A stretch of DNA of 36,526 nucleotides, taken from positions 1-36,526 of the forward strand of contig JAISNP010000032.1 in assembly GCA_031276175.1 (NCBI GenBank). Direction: 5' to 3'. Positions 15,957-23,717 of the stretch are shown in pieces (position 1 is the first letter of the stretch; every line of letters begins with the position of its first letter). The position numbers were made by a program, and so were the translations under genes. The stretch comes from Tannerella sp. (lineage in GTDB: Bacteria > Bacteroidota > Bacteroidia > Bacteroidales > Tannerellaceae). Under the pieces are notes generated by a model. It was given only the letters and a program-made list of their open reading frames with translations, had not been told where the DNA came from and made no database searches.

Positions 15957-16813
15957 AAGCCTGTTTAAATTTTATTCAATAATAATCTTATGGATGCTAT
16001 TTTGACCATTTCCTCCGCCGAATCAAATGTTGTTTCATAGTTTCGACACAGTCTCCTGTAATTGTCAGACTGGGAGAAAGTTCTCTCTGCAATCCATCGC
16101 TTATGTATAGGCCGAAAGCCCTGTTCCTTAAAATTGCTGACCACTACCTCTATAGCGTAGCCAAAGGTTTTCGTTACTGTTTCTATTATTCCCTCCACGA
16201 TATCCGCCATCTGCCAATATCACCTTCATAGAAGAACACAGCTCCTTTAATATGCGCATCAACAGATAAGCTGCCTTACTGTCGTGAATATTGGCTACCG
16301 TTACCATGATGGCTATAAGAAAGCCGTTTTTGCCCACAACCACATGGCGTTTGATGCCTTTGACTTTCTTATGGTCATCAATACCATTCAATGAACAGTT
16401 GTTACCCCAACGAACACTTTGACTGTCCATTATGCCCACACCGGTCTGCCTGTTTTGCCCGCGTTTAATACGGACGGATTCGCGTAAGTAACTCAGCAAT
16501 AAATCAAAATCCGTTTGCTCAGACCATTTACGATAGAATAATACACCCGTTGCCATTTGAGAAAGTTTGATGGCAACATCCGCCATTGACAACCCGTCTT
16601 CACGATATAAAACAAGGCGTTCCATATTTCCCGTAAATCATGTTTTCTCTTTCTCATTTGGATATGCAATACTTTCTTTATATATTGCCACTGGGTTTCC
16701 GTTAAGTCTGTTGGATACATTTCTTTTTTAGTTTGGTCACTTCAAAGAAAGTATCTATAAGGCAAATACGGAAGCCCTTTATGCTTTTATTTCATTAAAA
16801 TTCAAACAAGCTC
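15957..16813 (-). mobile_element. IS5-family insertion sequence, decayed
   Basis: The ends are imperfect inverted repeats (about 19 of 24 matching): AAGCCTGTTTAAATTTTA at 15957 onward, and GAGCTTGTTTGAATTTTA read inward from 16813. The element is about 857 bp and is flanked on both sides by TTAAA (15952-15956 and 16814-16818), a probable target duplication. Its transposase is frameshifted, so it is probably immobile on its own. Confidence 0.78.
15965..16720 (-). pseudogene. IS5-family transposase, broken by two frameshifts
   Basis: Three overlapping frames together give one DDE transposase of the IS5/IS427 type, about 250 residues. The N-terminal part ([16 protein letters not shown] .. GCQWRMLP) lies in 16493-16720. 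The middle part (FYRKW .. GIMDSQSVRW .. KVKGIKRHVVV .. ILADGGYRG) lies in 16128-16625. The C-terminal part (KRWIAERTFSQSDNYRRL) lies in 15965-16210. The first and last pieces share a frame and the middle is offset, so there are two compensating shifts, one near VYY/FYRKW and one near the GGAGGG run after GGYRG. Some IS427 members use programmed -1 frameshifting, but no slippery heptamer is seen at the first junction, so decay is more likely. Confidence 0.85.
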
Positions 16814-16821
16814 TTAAATGA

Positions 16822-17440
16822 TTACTCAATGTTATACCTAAATTGATTTTTATAAGAAACAGCAGCTACCAGAAGCCTGTCAAAGCGTTGTTCCCCAAAG
16901 TATCTACGATTGAACTTATAACAAAATTCATTCAGGTGGTTTTATGAATAATCAGGTTTAATTTCATGGAATATATCCAACAGCATACGCTTGGCATTAC
17001 TGATTGCTATGTGTACCCACGGCAACAATTTTGAGATTTCTTTTTCAGGTATTACTTGAGGACGGTACGCTCTTACCAAATCCTTGAAAATCGCGCAGGC
17101 CCATGACCCGATGCAGTTTGTACAGCATTGCCCATATCGGGTTGTATACTGTGACCTAACCGTCTCTGTAATTCGCTCGCCGAGAAACTTTTCTTTGTCG
17201 ATGTGAACAGATGTACGGCTATAATCCAATAACGAAACGGTAACCTACTGCCATGCATCACCGTATTCGACTTGAAGCTCTGTCTGTACTTGCAGCCCTT
17301 ACACTCATAAACTTCCTTGTCCGATTTCCAATAATGTGCCTTGCCCCGCATCCGGGACAGACTATACCCTGTTTGTCCCGATATTCCTTCCACCCGGCTT
17401 TACAACTCGTTTCATCCGGAAATAATGTTGTGAAATTCAA
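16822..17440 (-). pseudogene. IS1595-family (ISXO2-like) transposase remnant
   Basis: Pieces of an IS1595 transposase occur in several frames. The N-terminal zinc-ribbon part is LFPDETSCKAGWKEYRDKQG..CPGCG, then YECKGCKYRQSFKSNTVMHGSRLPFRYW and KSFSASELQRRLGH. The C-terminal part is AYRPQVIPEKEISKLLPWVHIAISNAKRML and LNEFCYKFNRRYFGEQ, ending at the stop 16822-16824. The family is usually near 300 residues; here only about 205 codons remain, and the central DDE catalytic segment is largely missing. It is therefore both frameshifted and internally deleted. The IS5-family element ends nine bases from its stop, so the two elements are adjacent or nested. Confidence 0.8.
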
Positions 17441-17624
17441 TAAATTAATATCTTATTTTTATTTATTATAGGTGCAAAGGGAATGTTTTTAGGGGAATTA
17501 TTAAGTATTAATTAAAAACTATATATTTGCACTGCAGTTTTTCATAATAGTATTAGATTTAAGGTTAGCAATTGATTGGGGGATGTCGTAAGACATCCTT
17601 TAATATTTTAGACCGGCATAATTG
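17441..17624. other. Intergenic stretch with a possible short transcript
   Basis: No gene is seen. It holds a consensus-like -7 box TATATTTG (17522-17529, plus strand). About 55 bases downstream is a hairpin GGATGTC-GTAA-GACATCC (17581-17598) followed by TTTAATATTTT. The pair could drive and end a transcript of about 70 nt, but no upstream TTG is present. It could equally be the leftover promoter of a disrupted gene. Confidence 0.4.
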
Positions 17625-18050
17625 TCAAAATTTTATGAATATGTATTCTTTTTCGTCGCCAGAAAGCACTAATTCATTTCCCGTAATTTTTTTGATGGTA
17701 AATATGCGTATCCTGTCTTTCCAATCGGTTGCAGGTAGAAATGTTGCTATCGGACGCGGATAGGATATAAGTTCCAATTGCAATGTCCGCACTTCAATCT
17801 GGGTTTTGAAACCGTATTGATGTGTAAACGAGTCTTTTTCCGCAGAATAAATCTGATACATGAATATGGACTCGGACTGAAAATTATACCAAACGGAATC
17901 TGCCGTTGAAAAAACGCCAGCGTGTTTGACAGTTTTCAATTGCCATTTACCTTTCAACATGTCGCTTGCTTCGTTCCGGCATCCGCTTGCAAAAAGCCAC
18001 AGAATACCTGTAAAAAGATATGCACATTTCTTGCTTATTCGCATAAACAT
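17625..18050 (-). CDS. Putative lipoprotein, lipocalin-like
   Basis: A 141-residue protein with an N-terminal lipoprotein signal peptide (hydrophobic YLFTGILWLFAS then the lipobox LFASGC). The segment after the cysteine (DMLKGKWQLKTVKH) is typical of small lipocalin-like Bacteroidetes lipoproteins. The rest is predicted mainly beta-strand. No ligand can be assigned. It begins 11 bases after the NIPSNAP gene and is probably co-transcribed. Start at 18050 or two codons later at 18044 cannot be distinguished. Confidence 0.7.
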   Translation of the reverse strand: MFMRISKKCAYLFTGILWLFASGCRNEASDMLKGKWQLKTVKHAGVFSTADSVWYNFQSESIFMYQIYSAEKDSFTHQYGFKTQIEVRTLQLELISYPRPIATFLPATDWKDRIRIFTIKKITGNELVLSGDEKEYIFIKF

Positions 18051-18061
18051 CTATTTATATA

Positions 18062-18841
18062 TTACAATTGTGAATATACCAACGGCAACAACAAGATACT
18101 CTTGTTATTTGTTGCCGTATGCGCATATTCGGGCAATTTCGAAATGCGTTTCCAGTCGGGATGATTTCCAAATTGTTTCCACGCTTCGTTGCGGGTTGGT
18201 TCGTCCCTATACCACGTCAAGTACATCAACGCCGGTTGGCACGGCCCTGCCAGAATGTCGCCATAAAGGACGGAATTGATGCCTGTTTGGTCGAAAATGG
18301 CAATTTCGTCCACATTGAACATTTTCACTTTGCGTCTGTTGGCTTCTTCATTTGGGCTTTGGTAAACTCTGAATTCGAATAGCGTCCGTTCTTCATTCGG
18401 TTTCCGGTGGACGGGGATTTTGTCGAAAGCCTCGCTCAGGATGGTTTCAAATCTGGAATAAACAGGTTGCGGAGCGGTGGCATCAAAAAACGCCTGCGCT
18501 AAACTTCTGAAAGTACGGTCGTCCCATATCGTTTTTTTCGCTTTAAAATAGGCGGCAATATTCGGGTAAATGAACAAAAGATATCGTTGTTGTTCTTCTT
18601 CCGGCTTGTAAGGTTTAAATGCCCCGACCGTTACGCCCAGACGATTGTATGCCGGAATTAAAGTTTCATTAAAAAATATATCCAACGTATCTCCGTTGCC
18701 GTTAAGCGTATAGATACGACATTCATAAATTTCTTTCTCGCCTGCACCCGTCAAATTCAGAGCGTTGATAACCGGAGTCGTTGTCAGTGTGGGAGTAGAG
18801 GCCAATACACCTGCCATTTTGATAAAGTTTCGCCTTTGCAT
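18062..18841 (-). CDS. NIPSNAP-domain protein, exported
   Basis: A 259-residue protein with two NIPSNAP-like ferredoxin-fold repeats. The first begins YECRIYTLNGNGDTLDIFF and the second FEFRVYQSPNEEANRRKVKMF, and the end of the domain carries MYLTWYRDEPTRNEAWKQFGNHPDW. The N terminus MQRRNFIKMAGVLAST has an RR-x-F-I-K pattern like a Tat or twin-arginine signal. It is therefore likely exported, as in many Bacteroidetes homologues. The molecular function of the family is not settled. It is the first gene of a two-gene unit with the lipoprotein. Confidence 0.82.
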   Translation of the reverse strand: MQRRNFIKMAGVLASTPTLTTTPVINALNLTGAGEKEIYECRIYTLNGNGDTLDIFFNETLIPAYNRLGVTVGAFKPYKPEEEQQRYLLFIYPNIAAYFKAKKTIWDDRTFRSLAQAFFDATAPQPVYSRFETILSEAFDKIPVHRKPNEERTLFEFRVYQSPNEEANRRKVKMFNVDEIAIFDQTGINSVLYGDILAGPCQPALMYLTWYRDEPTRNEAWKQFGNHPDWKRISKLPEYAHTATNNKSILLLPLVYSQL

Positions 18842-18872
18842 AATAATTTTAATGTTACTGTAATATTTTGCT

Positions 18873-18905
18873 CAAAGATAGTGATTTTTGTTGACCTCCA
18901 GACAA
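18873..18905 (-). promoter_or_regulatory. Predicted promoter of the NIPSNAP-lipoprotein pair
   Basis: Read leftward, TATCTTTG (18873-18880) matches the Bacteroidetes -7 box exactly and lies about 30 bases before the ATG. A TTG lies 22 bases upstream (18903-18905), slightly longer than the usual spacing. Confidence 0.55.
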
Positions 18906-18918
18906 TATTGCTGAAAAT

Positions 18919-19554
18919 TTACTTCCCTGCGTGCGAAATCCCGTAAGTGACTATATACTCAGGCGTAACGGTATACACTATTCTGTATGTGGCCGCCTCA
19001 CTGGTAAACGTCTCTTTTACATCTATATAGCCCGTAGTTTCAGACAGTTCGAACGAGAGGATACGAATATCTTTTCTAAAATCGGCTGCACGTTGTCTTG
19101 TCATTTTAAATGTTGTTTCCTTTGCACTCCAGCATATCAGCAATACTTCGGTAGATGCGCTGTTCAGCCTGTCATATTCGTCTTCGTTCAAAAATCGCGA
19201 CTTGATTCGTTGTACCCGTTCCGACCGATATTCGATATCAATGCCTACGGAATGGACGCAATCCAATATGACGGCAGCATATCCTTTTGTATGCGAAATG
19301 CTGATATTATATTCGGATTCAAGTAGATATGGTGCTCCATTGTCGTGATATGCGACCGAGGCTTCTTTACTGGTAAGTTCACGTAAAAGCAGTCTGACAG
19401 CCAGCCATTCGGCTTTACGGATCTCTGACCTGCACTTGTCCAAAAAAGGGCGATATAGTGCAGGAGATTCGAATAGCGTCAGCAACTGTTCCCAGCACTC
19501 CTCGATTTTCCAGACTCCCCAATGCGGAGAAGAGTATTTTTGCAGCAAAGGCAT
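18919..19554 (-). CDS. 4'-phosphopantetheinyl transferase superfamily protein
   Basis: A 211-residue Sfp-type enzyme expected to transfer the phosphopantetheine arm of coenzyme A to a serine of a carrier protein. The family motifs are present: ISISHTKGYAAV with His88, the magnesium-binding GIDIE (D106, E108), and WSAKE (W142, K145, E146). It follows the fused gldE-gldD gene by three bases, so it is probably translated from the same transcript as ssb and gldE-gldD. The carrier protein target is not identifiable here. Confidence 0.9.
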   Translation of the reverse strand: MPLLQKYSSPHWGVWKIEECWEQLLTLFESPALYRPFLDKCRSEIRKAEWLAVRLLLRELTSKEASVAYHDNGAPYLLESEYNISISHTKGYAAVILDCVHSVGIDIEYRSERVQRIKSRFLNEDEYDRLNSASTEVLLICWSAKETTFKMTRQRAADFRKDIRILSFELSETTGYIDVKETFTSEAATYRIVYTVTPEYIVTYGISHAGK

Positions 19555-19557
19555 GAC

Positions 19558-21426
19558 CTATTTCCATTGAAAAGACTGCATCAACTCGGCGATGTTGTCT
19601 CGCAGATATGAGTTAATGGGCGCCAGCGAATCGACATTCATCTTGCATCGATAGTAAAGTGCTCCGCGGAAAAAATGACGCACGCTGTCGGTCAACATAA
19701 ACTGTATAGGAGAAGGCGTTTCACCTTCAATCATAAATAGTGTCCCATATATGTGTATGTCAGGGCTTTCATATGCCTGTTCTGTGATGGATGTTGCATT
19801 TTTTACGGTGCGTTTTACCAATTCGCGACATTCTTTTTCGACGGCAGGAAACGTGCGTGGCGTGATGAAATGGTGGGTACAATAGACTTTGGCGTGCAGT
19901 GTTTCGTACGACAAATTAAGCCATTCGGCCGGTTCTCCTGCCGGTGGCAATTCGATCGTCGCCAATTGAGACACATTGAACGAATACGGTAAATCTTTCA
20001 GGCCCAAATTCTCATAGCTTGCATCAGGAATATCTATACGAAAAAAACCGCGCGGCTTAGGGGTATATTTTGTGCAGGAAAATAGACATATACATAAAAG
20101 AATGATGGCAGAAGCGACGGATTTGGCCGCCGTTTTCTTCGGCAGTCGTTTGCCGGCGCTGAACTTCACTTTCAGGACGCGGCGTTCGTCTGCCTCCAAT
20201 ATCTGGAAGCGATAATTGTCGTACTGTATGATTTCGCGGCGACACGGAAGAGTACCCTTTATTTTTAGCAAAAGGCCGGCGAGCGTGTCGATTTCTTCCG
20301 TTAGTTTCCTAAAGTCGGCCGGGTCGGTATTTGTTTCGCGAAAGAAATCGTTCAGTTGAATTTTACCTTCAAAGATATAACTTCCGTCGGGCAAAAGTAC
20401 AAAATACCTTTCGTCGTTGTCAAACTCGTCGGCAATTTCTCCTACGATTTCTTCGATAATATCTTCCAGCGTTACCAGACCTGATGTGCATCCGAACTCG
20501 TCTACAACAATGGCTATGTGCACTTTATTTGTTCTGAACTCTTCAAGCAGACTATCTATTCGTTTCGTTTCGGGCACGAAATATGCTGGACGTATCATGC
20601 GCTGCCATTGCGAGGTTTCGTTCGAGTGAACACTCATAATCATGTCCTTTACATACAGAATGCCTTTGATGTCGTCTTCTGTGTTTTCGTAAACGGGTAT
20701 ACGCGAAAAGCCGGTTTTGATAATGCTGTCCATGACTTCGTCGAAACTGCTCTTTATATCAATGGCTTTGATGTCCATGTGCGGCACCATGATTTCGTCT
20801 GCCGTTTTGTTGTAGAGGCGAATCATGTCTTTTTTTATTCCTTTCTCGTCGGGAGTATCCTTGTCTGTCGCAATGAGATCATCTTCATGTGATTCGGACA
20901 TATCTTCGGCTTCGGCCAGCACTGAAATGGGTTTGGTGAGCGGCTTGCAAAGCCAGTATATGAATTGGAGGAATGGCGTGGCGCGAAGCAGAATACCCCA
21001 TGCATTTTTACGTAACATGAGTCGTGGCATTATTCTGTTAAAAAGGAATATCAGGATTATTAATCCCGTGGCTACCATGAGATAAAAATAATCAAATCCC
21101 TGATAATATGTCAACGACAAACGGTATAACACAAGTACAACAATCACAATATGCAATGCCGAACGGAAAATGGAAAGCGCATGAATCAGTCGCCCCGGCA
21201 TTTCCAGTACTTCACAGAGAAACTTGTTTTGCAACTTGTCTTCTTCTTTCTTAATACGGCCTGCGTTTCCTTGAGAAAGCCAAAACAATATCTCTTCATT
21301 TGCAGAAATATATCCGGAAATGAACAGCAAAAGAAAAACGATAATAAACAAAATAATCGAATCTATTACGTGAGTATACCAGACATACTGCAATAACAAA
21401 TTCGACAAATAATCATCTGTATACAA
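19558..21426 (-). CDS. Fused gliding-motility proteins GldE (CNNM/CorC-like) and GldD (lipoprotein)
   Basis: A 622-residue reading frame joins two proteins normally encoded separately. Residues 1-425 are GldE-like: a membrane DUF21/CNNM domain with helices at about 21-40, 90-105, 113-130 and 145-165. A CBS pair follows (EIMVPHMDIKAIDI near 211; VDEFGCTSGLVTLEDIIEEIVGEI near 308). A C-terminal CorC_HlyC domain comes next (340-421). Residues 436-450 form a hydrophobic segment ending in a lipobox LFSC (Cys451), then 452-622 match GldD (FRIDIPDASYENLGLKDLPYSF). No ATG, GTG or TTG start and no stop is seen at the junction. GldD homologues are outer lipoproteins, so the hydrophobic segment would return the chain to the periplasm. 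Confidence 0.85.
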   Translation of the reverse strand: MYTDDYLSNLLLQYVWYTHVIDSIILFIIVFLLLFISGYISANEEILFWLSQGNAGRIKKEEDKLQNKFLCEVLEMPGRLIHALSIFRSALHIVIVVLVLYRLSLTYYQGFDYFYLMVATGLIILIFLFNRIMPRLMLRKNAWGILLRATPFLQFIYWLCKPLTKPISVLAEAEDMSESHEDDLIATDKDTPDEKGIKKDMIRLYNKTADEIMVPHMDIKAIDIKSSFDEVMDSIIKTGFSRIPVYENTEDDIKGILYVKDMIMSVHSNETSQWQRMIRPAYFVPETKRIDSLLEEFRTNKVHIAIVVDEFGCTSGLVTLEDIIEEIVGEIADEFDNDERYFVLLPDGSYIFEGKIQLNDFFRETNTDPADFRKLTEEIDTLAGLLLKIKGTLPCRREIIQYDNYRFQILEADERRVLKVKFSAGKRLPKKTAAKSVASAIILLCICLFSCTKYTPKPRGFFRIDIPDASYENLGLKDLPYSFNVSQLATIELPPAGEPAEWLNLSYETLHAKVYCTHHFITPRTFPAVEKECRELVKRTVKNATSITEQAYESPDIHIYGTLFMIEGETPSPIQFMLTDSVRHFFRGALYYRCKMNVDSLAPINSYLRDNIAELMQSFQWK

Positions 21427-21450
21427 GGCATATACGTTTAATTAACATAC

Positions 21451-21900
21451 TCAAAACGGCAAGTCGTCCGTTTGTTCGGATACGGCCGGAGGTTCCGGAG
21501 ACGATCCGGATTGCGATGCAGGCGTTGAAGAATCCGCGATACCTCCTTCTCCTGTTTCAGGTTTCCTGCCGCCCGAGAAAAATTCTATGCGATCGGCATA
21601 AATTTCTGTTATGTAGCGTTTTTGCCCATTCTGATCGTCGTAGCTGCGCGAACGTATTTTCCCTTCGATATAAACCGAAGAACCTTTCTTCACATACCTT
21701 TCTACGAATTGGACACGGTCACGCGTAACAACTACGTTGTGCCACTCCGTCCGTTCGGGCACCTCGGTGCCGTTTGCCAGCGTATAACCCCGTTCGTTTG
21801 TCGCCAACGAGAAATTAGCAACAGCATTTCCACTGTCGAAATATCTTATGGCAGGGTCTTTTCCAACATTACCTATTAAAATAACTTTGTTCAATGACAT
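21451..21900 (-). CDS. ssb: Single-stranded DNA-binding protein
   Basis: A 149-residue SSB that coats single-stranded DNA during replication and repair. The OB-fold begins MSLNKVILIGNVGKDPAIRYF and includes TEWHNVVV and SSVYIEGKIRSRSY. A flexible Pro/Ser/Gly-rich linker precedes the acidic partner-binding tip DDLPF, which is intact. It is followed after 24 bases by the gldE-gldD fusion, a familiar Bacteroidetes order (mutY, ssb, gldE, gldD). Confidence 0.95.
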   Translation of the reverse strand: MSLNKVILIGNVGKDPAIRYFDSGNAVANFSLATNERGYTLANGTEVPERTEWHNVVVTRDRVQFVERYVKKGSSVYIEGKIRSRSYDDQNGQKRYITEIYADRIEFFSGGRKPETGEGGIADSSTPASQSGSSPEPPAVSEQTDDLPF

Positions 21901-21925
21901 AATTGTTATGATTTAATTTATGACA

Positions 21926-21933
21926 CAAATTTA
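21926..21933 (-). promoter_or_regulatory. Predicted -7 box for ssb
   Basis: TAAATTTG, read leftward, fits TAnnTTTG and lies about 26 bases before the ssb ATG. The nearest upstream TTG is 24 bases away, beyond the usual 19-21, so confidence is modest. Confidence 0.4.
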
Positions 21934-21993
21934 CCTGTTTTTTTTGATAATTACAGGCAAAACCAGACTTTTTTTTGATTTTAACATTTCTCG

Positions 21994-23067
21994 TCATGCC
22001 ATATCTGATAAATATTTGTGTATCAGTCTTGGTATAGGATAGTTGATCAAATCTTGCAGTGGAATCCGGAGGTAGTTTTTCAAGACTTTGCTCTCCGTCC
22101 GTATTTCTACTTTGTAGAATGTAGCATACAATACCTGATGTGTCAGGATATGCTTGATGTCGCTTTTGTCCGATGTAAAAACAGCGTGGCTGTCCGGCGG
22201 AAAAAGTTTTTTAAACTCGTCCGTCTCTTTCAGCTTGGCGAAATCCGTCGAATGTGTAGTTTCTATTAGCGGAAACTCGAACAGTCCGTTCCAGATATCT
22301 TTTTCATTGCGGTGGTGTAGATACGTATATGCATTATTATATATAATGTAGAAGAACTGAAAATATCGGTCACGCGTTTTTGCCTTGCGAAGTTTGACGG
22401 GAAACTGTTGTGGTTTACCACCCGCATATCCCATGCATCGATCTTTCAGGGGACATCGGCCGCAATCGGGATTTTTCGGGATGCACTGTAATGCGCCAAA
22501 TTCCATAACAGCCTGATTATGCAGTCCCGGCTGTTCGGGATTCATGATTCGGCGCGCCAATTCCGTGTACAATTTCTTTCCCTTGACCGTATCAGCGGGC
22601 GTATCGACGGCGAACAGTCGCCCTAATACGCGGAATACATTTCCGTCCACCACAGGGTAGGGCTGATTCCATGCAATGGACACGATGGCAACTGCCGTAT
22701 AGTGGCCGATACCTTTCAGCGACAGGATGTCTTCGTATTTTTGCGGAAATTGGCCACTGAAGCGGGTCATGATTTCCTTTGCTGTCTCATGCAGATTGCG
22801 TGCGCGGGAGTAATAACCCAACCCTTGCCAGATTTTCAACACCTCTTCTTGACTCGCTTCTGCAAGAATATGGACTTTCGGAAAACGTTTTGTAAATTCA
22901 AGATAATATTCCTTACCCTGAATTACACGGGTTTGCTGCAGGATTATCTCCGAAATCCAGATGAGATAGGGATCCTTTGTCTCTCTCCATGGCAATTTTC
23001 GCAAATTTTTTTTATACCAAACAATAAAAACTGCATTTTCTTCAAACCATTTATATCTATCATTCAT
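21994..23067 (-). CDS. mutY: A/G-specific adenine glycosylase MutY
   Basis: This base-excision repair enzyme removes adenine mispaired with 8-oxoguanine. The catalytic glutamate lies in SEIILQQTRV, the helix-hairpin-helix is LKGIGHYTA, and the catalytic aspartate is in PVVDGNVFRVLGR. The iron-sulfur cluster ligands follow the C-x6-C-x2-C-x5-C pattern (CIPKNPDCGRCPLKDRC). The C-terminal third is the NUDIX-like 8-oxoG recognition domain. Two starts are close together (MAMND at 23073, MND at 23067); I chose the second because it better fits the family N terminus, but this is uncertain. About 357 residues, a normal length. Confidence 0.93.
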   Translation of the reverse strand: MNDRYKWFEENAVFIVWYKKNLRKLPWRETKDPYLIWISEIILQQTRVIQGKEYYLEFTKRFPKVHILAEASQEEVLKIWQGLGYYSRARNLHETAKEIMTRFSGQFPQKYEDILSLKGIGHYTAVAIVSIAWNQPYPVVDGNVFRVLGRLFAVDTPADTVKGKKLYTELARRIMNPEQPGLHNQAVMEFGALQCIPKNPDCGRCPLKDRCMGYAGGKPQQFPVKLRKAKTRDRYFQFFYIIYNNAYTYLHHRNEKDIWNGLFEFPLIETTHSTDFAKLKETDEFKKLFPPDSHAVFTSDKSDIKHILTHQVLYATFYKVEIRTESKVLKNYLRIPLQDLINYPIPRLIHKYLSDMA

Positions 23068-23100
23068 AGCCATTTAGCTTAAATTCGGCATATTTTTTTG

Positions 23101-23108
23101 CAAATATA
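23101..23108 (-). promoter_or_regulatory. Predicted -7 box for mutY
   Basis: TATATTTG, read leftward, lies about 34 bases before the mutY start. No TTG was found at the normal upstream distance. Confidence 0.4.
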
Positions 23109-23175
23109 CATATACATTATGACAGGATAGAGATCTTTTTTCATCAAAAAAATAGTTTTATCCAAGTTTATCATA

Positions 23176-23183
23176 TATATTTG
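23176..23183 (+). promoter_or_regulatory. Predicted -7 box for the HU-like gene
   Basis: TATATTTG followed by CA (a common Bacteroidetes context) lies about 51 bases before the HU start codon. The TTG element is not evident. Confidence 0.45.
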
Positions 23184-23233
23184 CAGCCTAAAAAATTAGA
23201 TTATTTATCAACCTTTATTTTGTATTAAAAAAA

Positions 23234-23515
23234 ATGACGAAAGCAGACATTGTTAGTGAGATTGCAAAAAGTACAGGCATTGAAAAAGGTACTGTTTTAG
23301 CATGTGTTGAATCTTTGATGAACGTGATAAAGATTTCGTTATCAAACGATGAAAATGTGTATCTTAGAGGGTTTGGCAGTTTTATTGTGAAAACAAGAGC
23401 GCAAAAGACTGCCCGCAACATCTCCAAAAATACGACAATTATTATTCCGGAACACAAGATTCCGGCGTTTAAACCGGCAAAAGTCTTTTTGAACAACGTT
23501 GCCAAGAAAGATTAA
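23234..23515 (+). CDS. HU/IHF-family DNA-binding protein
   Basis: A 93-residue nucleoid protein that bends and compacts DNA. It begins MTKADIVSEIAKSTGI and contains the diagnostic RGFGSF turn. The DNA-binding arm (KTRAQKTARNISKNTTIIIPEHKIPAFKPAK) has the conserved proline/PAF-K pattern at its end. Length matches HU proteins. It is followed 23 bases later by the 29-residue basic protein and then by an RNase E/G gene. Confidence 0.93.
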   Translation: MTKADIVSEIAKSTGIEKGTVLACVESLMNVIKISLSNDENVYLRGFGSFIVKTRAQKTARNISKNTTIIIPEHKIPAFKPAKVFLNNVAKKD

Positions 23516-23538
23516 GTTGTAATTTCAAGTAGAAAATT

Positions 23539-23628
23539 ATGCCTAGCGGAAAAAAAAGAAAGAGACACAAAATGGCTACGCACAAGCGTAAGAAAAGACT
23601 TAAAAAGAATCGGCATAAGAAGAAGTAA
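23539..23628 (+). CDS. 29-residue basic protein, COX24/AURKAIP1-like
   Basis: A very short gene (MPSGKKRKRHKMATHKRKKR, then nine more residues, mostly Lys/Arg/His) between HU and RNase E/G. Sixteen or more of 29 residues are basic. The pattern KRKRHKMATHKRKKRLKKNRHKKK resembles the COX24_C/AURKAIP1 (DUF1713) family, related to mitochondrial mS38 and the actinobacterial bS22 ribosomal protein. A small ribosome-bound role is therefore my inference. It reads in frame from ATG to TAA. Confidence 0.75.
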   Translation: MPSGKKRKRHKMATHKRKKRLKKNRHKKK

Positions 23629-23642
23629 GTCTTAGTGAATTG

Positions 23643-23679
23643 AAAGAACAAACTTAAAATATAATAAGTTTGTTCTTTT
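23643..23679 (+). terminator. Hairpin between the basic-protein gene and RNase E/G
   Basis: AAAGAACAAACTT (23643-23655) pairs perfectly with AAGTTTGTTCTTT (23666-23678) around a 10-base A/T loop, ending in TTTT. It looks like an intrinsic terminator for the HU-basic-protein transcript. However, it lies only about 40 bases upstream of the RNase E/G start, so it may also sit in that gene's leader. Confidence 0.7.
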
Positions 23680-23717
23680 GATTAAAGGAGTAAAAAAATA
23701 GATAAGTTATTGGTAGG

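Noticed and set aside
16128-16720. Programmed -1 frameshift in the IS5-family transposase
   Set aside because: The junction lacks a clear slippery heptamer and a second shift is present, so decay is the simpler explanation.
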